A stretch of 8,067 nt of DNA, from assembly GCA_022794295.1 (NCBI GenBank), contig JAAWEO010000086.1:1-8067 (forward strand), given 5' to 3'. Origin of the DNA: Angelakisella sp. (lineage in GTDB: Bacteria; Bacillota; Clostridia; Oscillospirales; Ruminococcaceae). The notes beneath the pieces are model-generated. The model worked only from the letters and a program-made list of their open reading frames with translations. It was not told where the DNA came from and ran no database searches. The translations under genes were made by a program, and so were the position numbers. How positions within the stretch are numbered: position 1 is the stretch's first letter; each line of letters opens with the position of its first letter. Shown in pieces: positions 6,939 through 8,067 of the stretch.

Positions 6939-6968
6939 ATTGTATCATGGGGGCGGGAGGGGTGTCAA
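6939..6968 (-). promoter_or_regulatory. mntP promoter
   Basis: On the minus strand: -35 TTGACA (6968-6963, perfect consensus), 18-base spacer, -10 TACAAT (6944-6939, 5 of 6) preceded by TGA, an extended -10. The start site is expected at about 6933, immediately before riboswitch helix P1. The TGA inside the -35 box is the stop codon of the radical SAM gene (6967-6965), so promoter and upstream gene overlap. Confidence 0.85.
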
Positions 6969-7870
6969 GGGGCCTCCGGTCCTTCCACCCCGGTCAGGTC
7001 AAAGGGCGGGGTGTATTCCTCCCGGGCGGAGGCGCGGTCCTGGCCGTAGCCGGAAAAGCCCAGCTCCTGGGCGAGCTCCCGGACCCACTGGTATTCGAAG
7101 GTGGAGATCCGGCGGTTCAGGGCCTTGCGGCTACAGGGGCGGCAGGGGGTGTACTGGCTCATAAGGCTGAGGTAGAAGCCATCCACCGGCAGGTGCTCCG
7201 CCAGCCACCGGAGAAGCCGTTCCGAGTCCCTGCGCTCCCCGGGGAGCACCAGATGGCGGACCATCAGCCCCCGGCAAAGCATCCCCGATCCGTCCAGCCG
7301 GAGGGGTCCTGTCTGGCGGTACATCTCCAGAATGGCGGCGCTGGCCCGGGAGAAGTAGTCGGGGGCCCCGGCGCAGTCCTCCGCCAGGGCGGGGTCGTAA
7401 AACTTCAGGTCGGGGAGGTAGACGTCAACATGGCCCTCCAGCAGCTTCAGGGTCTCCGGCTTTTCGTACCCGCCGCTGTTCCACAAAACCGGGATGGTGA
7501 GCCGCTCCCCAGCCAGCTCCAGGGCCTCCACAACCTGGGGGGCGTAGTGGGTGGCGGTGACCAGGTTCAGATTCCAGGCCCCGGCCTCCTGAAGCTCCAA
7601 AAAGATCCCGGCCAACCGGGAGACCGTGACCTCCCGGCCGAAATTCTCGTGGCTCAGAAGATGGTTCTGGCAAAAGGAGCACTTGAGGGGACACCCGGAA
7701 AAGAATACCGTGCCGGACCCCCTGGCCAGGTCCTCGCCGCTGATGCAGGGCTCCTCCCACCGGTGCAACGCCGCCCGCGCCACCCGAGGCACCCCCCCGC
7801 CCCCGCAGAACCCAACCCCCACCCCCCTCTCCACCCCGCACTCCCGGGGACAAAGCCCACAACCAACCAT
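6965..7870 (-). CDS. Radical SAM protein, PflX-like (COG1313 type), function unknown
   Basis: A 301-residue protein resembling the uncharacterised PflX-type relatives of pyruvate-formate-lyase activating enzyme. The radical SAM 4Fe-4S motif CPLKCSFC has Cys60, Cys64 and Cys67. The N-terminus has the family's extra cysteines (C4, C7, C11, C22 in CGLCPRECGVER and GFCG), perhaps a second metal site, followed by VARAALHRWEEPCISG (30-45). NSGGYE (131-136) lies in the SAM-binding region and YLPDLKFYD (151-159) is a further family motif. The family is usually about 300 residues. The ATG at 7870 was chosen over upstream in-frame starts because AGGAGGGG lies 7 bases before it. No formate lyase or other partner gene is in the window, so the target is unknown. 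The early coding region (7827-7792) is unusually G-rich. No terminator is seen after it, so its transcripts may run into the mntP riboswitch. Confidence 0.88.
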   Translation of the reverse strand: MVGCGLCPRECGVERGVGVGFCGGGGVPRVARAALHRWEEPCISGEDLARGSGTVFFSGCPLKCSFCQNHLLSHENFGREVTVSRLAGIFLELQEAGAWNLNLVTATHYAPQVVEALELAGERLTIPVLWNSGGYEKPETLKLLEGHVDVYLPDLKFYDPALAEDCAGAPDYFSRASAAILEMYRQTGPLRLDGSGMLCRGLMVRHLVLPGERRDSERLLRWLAEHLPVDGFYLSLMSQYTPCRPCSRKALNRRISTFEYQWVRELAQELGFSGYGQDRASAREEYTPPFDLTGVEGPEAP

Positions 7871-7901
7871 AACAACCCCTCCTAATGTGAAAATATTGAT
7901 T

Positions 7902-7922
7902 CCCCCCCAGCCAAGCCCCCCC
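7902..7922 (-). other. Potential G-quadruplex in the leader of the radical SAM gene
   Basis: The minus strand has two runs of seven G separated by 7 bases (CTTGGCT). Each run can supply two GGG tracts with a one-base loop, which fits a three-layer G-quadruplex of the form G3N1G3N7G3N1G3. It lies 32-52 bases upstream of the ATG at 7870, between the palindrome cluster and the RBS. I see no convincing promoter for this gene; TATTTT-like AT sequence at about 7890-7899 is the only candidate -10. Confidence 0.45.
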
Positions 7923-7926
7923 ACAC

Positions 7927-8018
7927 TTAGCCGCGAAGCGGCATTCGCCCGCAGGGCTCCGCCGGAGGCACCAAAGCCGTTCCAACCTGCCGCCGTGCGG
8001 CATTAGCCGCGAAGCGGC
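7927..8018. repeat. Cluster of small GC-rich palindromes with 16-bp direct repeats
   Basis: TTAGCCGCGAAGCGGC occurs exactly at 7927-7942 and 8003-8018. Each copy contains the hairpin GCCGC-GAA-GCGGC. Between them is TGCCGC-CGT-GCGGCA (7988-8002, 6-bp stem) and an imperfect palindrome GGCTCCGCCGGAGGC (7955-7969). GCGGCATT followed by A/C and GCC also occurs twice (7938, 7997). This looks like a REP/BIME-type intergenic element that is probably dispersed in the genome; I see no open reading frame of merit in it. Bases 7871-8067 hold no gene that I can support. Confidence 0.6.
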
Positions 8019-8021
8019 TCC

Positions 8022-8043
8022 GCTTTTTTCCGCAGAAAAAAGC
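8022..8043. terminator. Possible terminator hairpin at the right edge
   Basis: GCTTTTTTC (8022-8030) pairs perfectly with GAAAAAAGC (8035-8043), 9 bp with a 4-base loop. The T-run is inside the stem and directly follows the GCCGC/GCGGC palindrome at 8007-8018, so on the + strand palindrome plus TTTTTT resembles an intrinsic terminator. No + strand gene precedes it in the window. It may end a minus-strand gene to the right or be part of the palindrome element. Bases 8044-8067 show nothing further. Confidence 0.4.
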
Positions 8044-8067
8044 ACCTTATCCGGCCAACGAGCCTCC

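Noticed and set aside
7871..7924. N-terminal extension of the radical SAM protein to 7924
   Set aside because: The extra 18 residues come from G-runs and the RBS region; the ATG at 7870 has AGGAGGGG with 7-base spacing and matches the usual family start.
7927..8018. Possible CRISPR-like repeats
   Set aside because: Only two short copies of a 16-bp hairpin unit, with a middle part that itself holds related palindromes; no regular repeat-spacer pattern and no cas genes.
7425..8045. 206-residue minus-strand open frame across the palindrome cluster
   Set aside because: Overlaps the radical SAM gene out of frame for most of its length, and the rest is translated palindromic repeat; similar spurious frames are expected wherever the repeat occurs.

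Overview
The window looks like a piece of chromosome from a GC-rich, anaerobic gut Firmicute of the Clostridia, most likely an Oscillospiraceae-type organism (Flavonifractor/Lawsonibacter-like). This is inferred from the very strong G/C preference at third codon positions, clear AGGAGG-type ribosome binding sites, and the gene set: a MarR plus heterodimeric ABC exporter operon, a K+-dependent membrane pyrophosphatase, a Mn2+ riboswitch before mntP, and a PflX-like radical SAM protein. No phage, transposon or plasmid gene is visible, and no rRNA, tRNA or CRISPR array.

Layout. Bases 1-3829 (+ strand) hold the end of a MarR-family regulator and two overlapping ABC exporter half-transporter genes, apparently one co-transcribed drug-efflux operon whose promoter lies left of the window. 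A strong bidirectional terminator (about 3845-3901) separates it from a minus-strand block that converges on it. Read in its own direction, that block is a radical SAM gene (7870-6965), a Mn2+ efflux gene mntP (6706-6140) and a pyrophosphatase gene hppA (5882-3918). mntP and hppA each have a recognisable promoter and a structured leader of their own.

How the parts work. The two ABC proteins carry complementary active-site defects, the mark of an asymmetric heterodimer with one active and one degenerate ATP site. mntP is preceded by a yybP-ykoY Mn2+ riboswitch in which promoter, aptamer, terminator and RBS can all be traced. The 3' strand of aptamer helix P1 is the same sequence as the 5' arm of a 13-bp terminator, so Mn2+ binding should allow read-through and make the efflux pump. 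hppA encodes an ion-pumping pyrophosphatase with K+-dependence residues, and its leader of about 120 nt has mutually exclusive stems that I do not recognise. The radical SAM gene has G-quadruplex-type G-tracts on both sides of its start codon and sits downstream of a cluster of small palindromes at the right edge.

The most promising undescribed material is non-coding: the hppA leader, the extra hairpin nested in the mntP expression platform, and the G-tract and palindrome architecture in front of the radical SAM gene. The protein families themselves are known.
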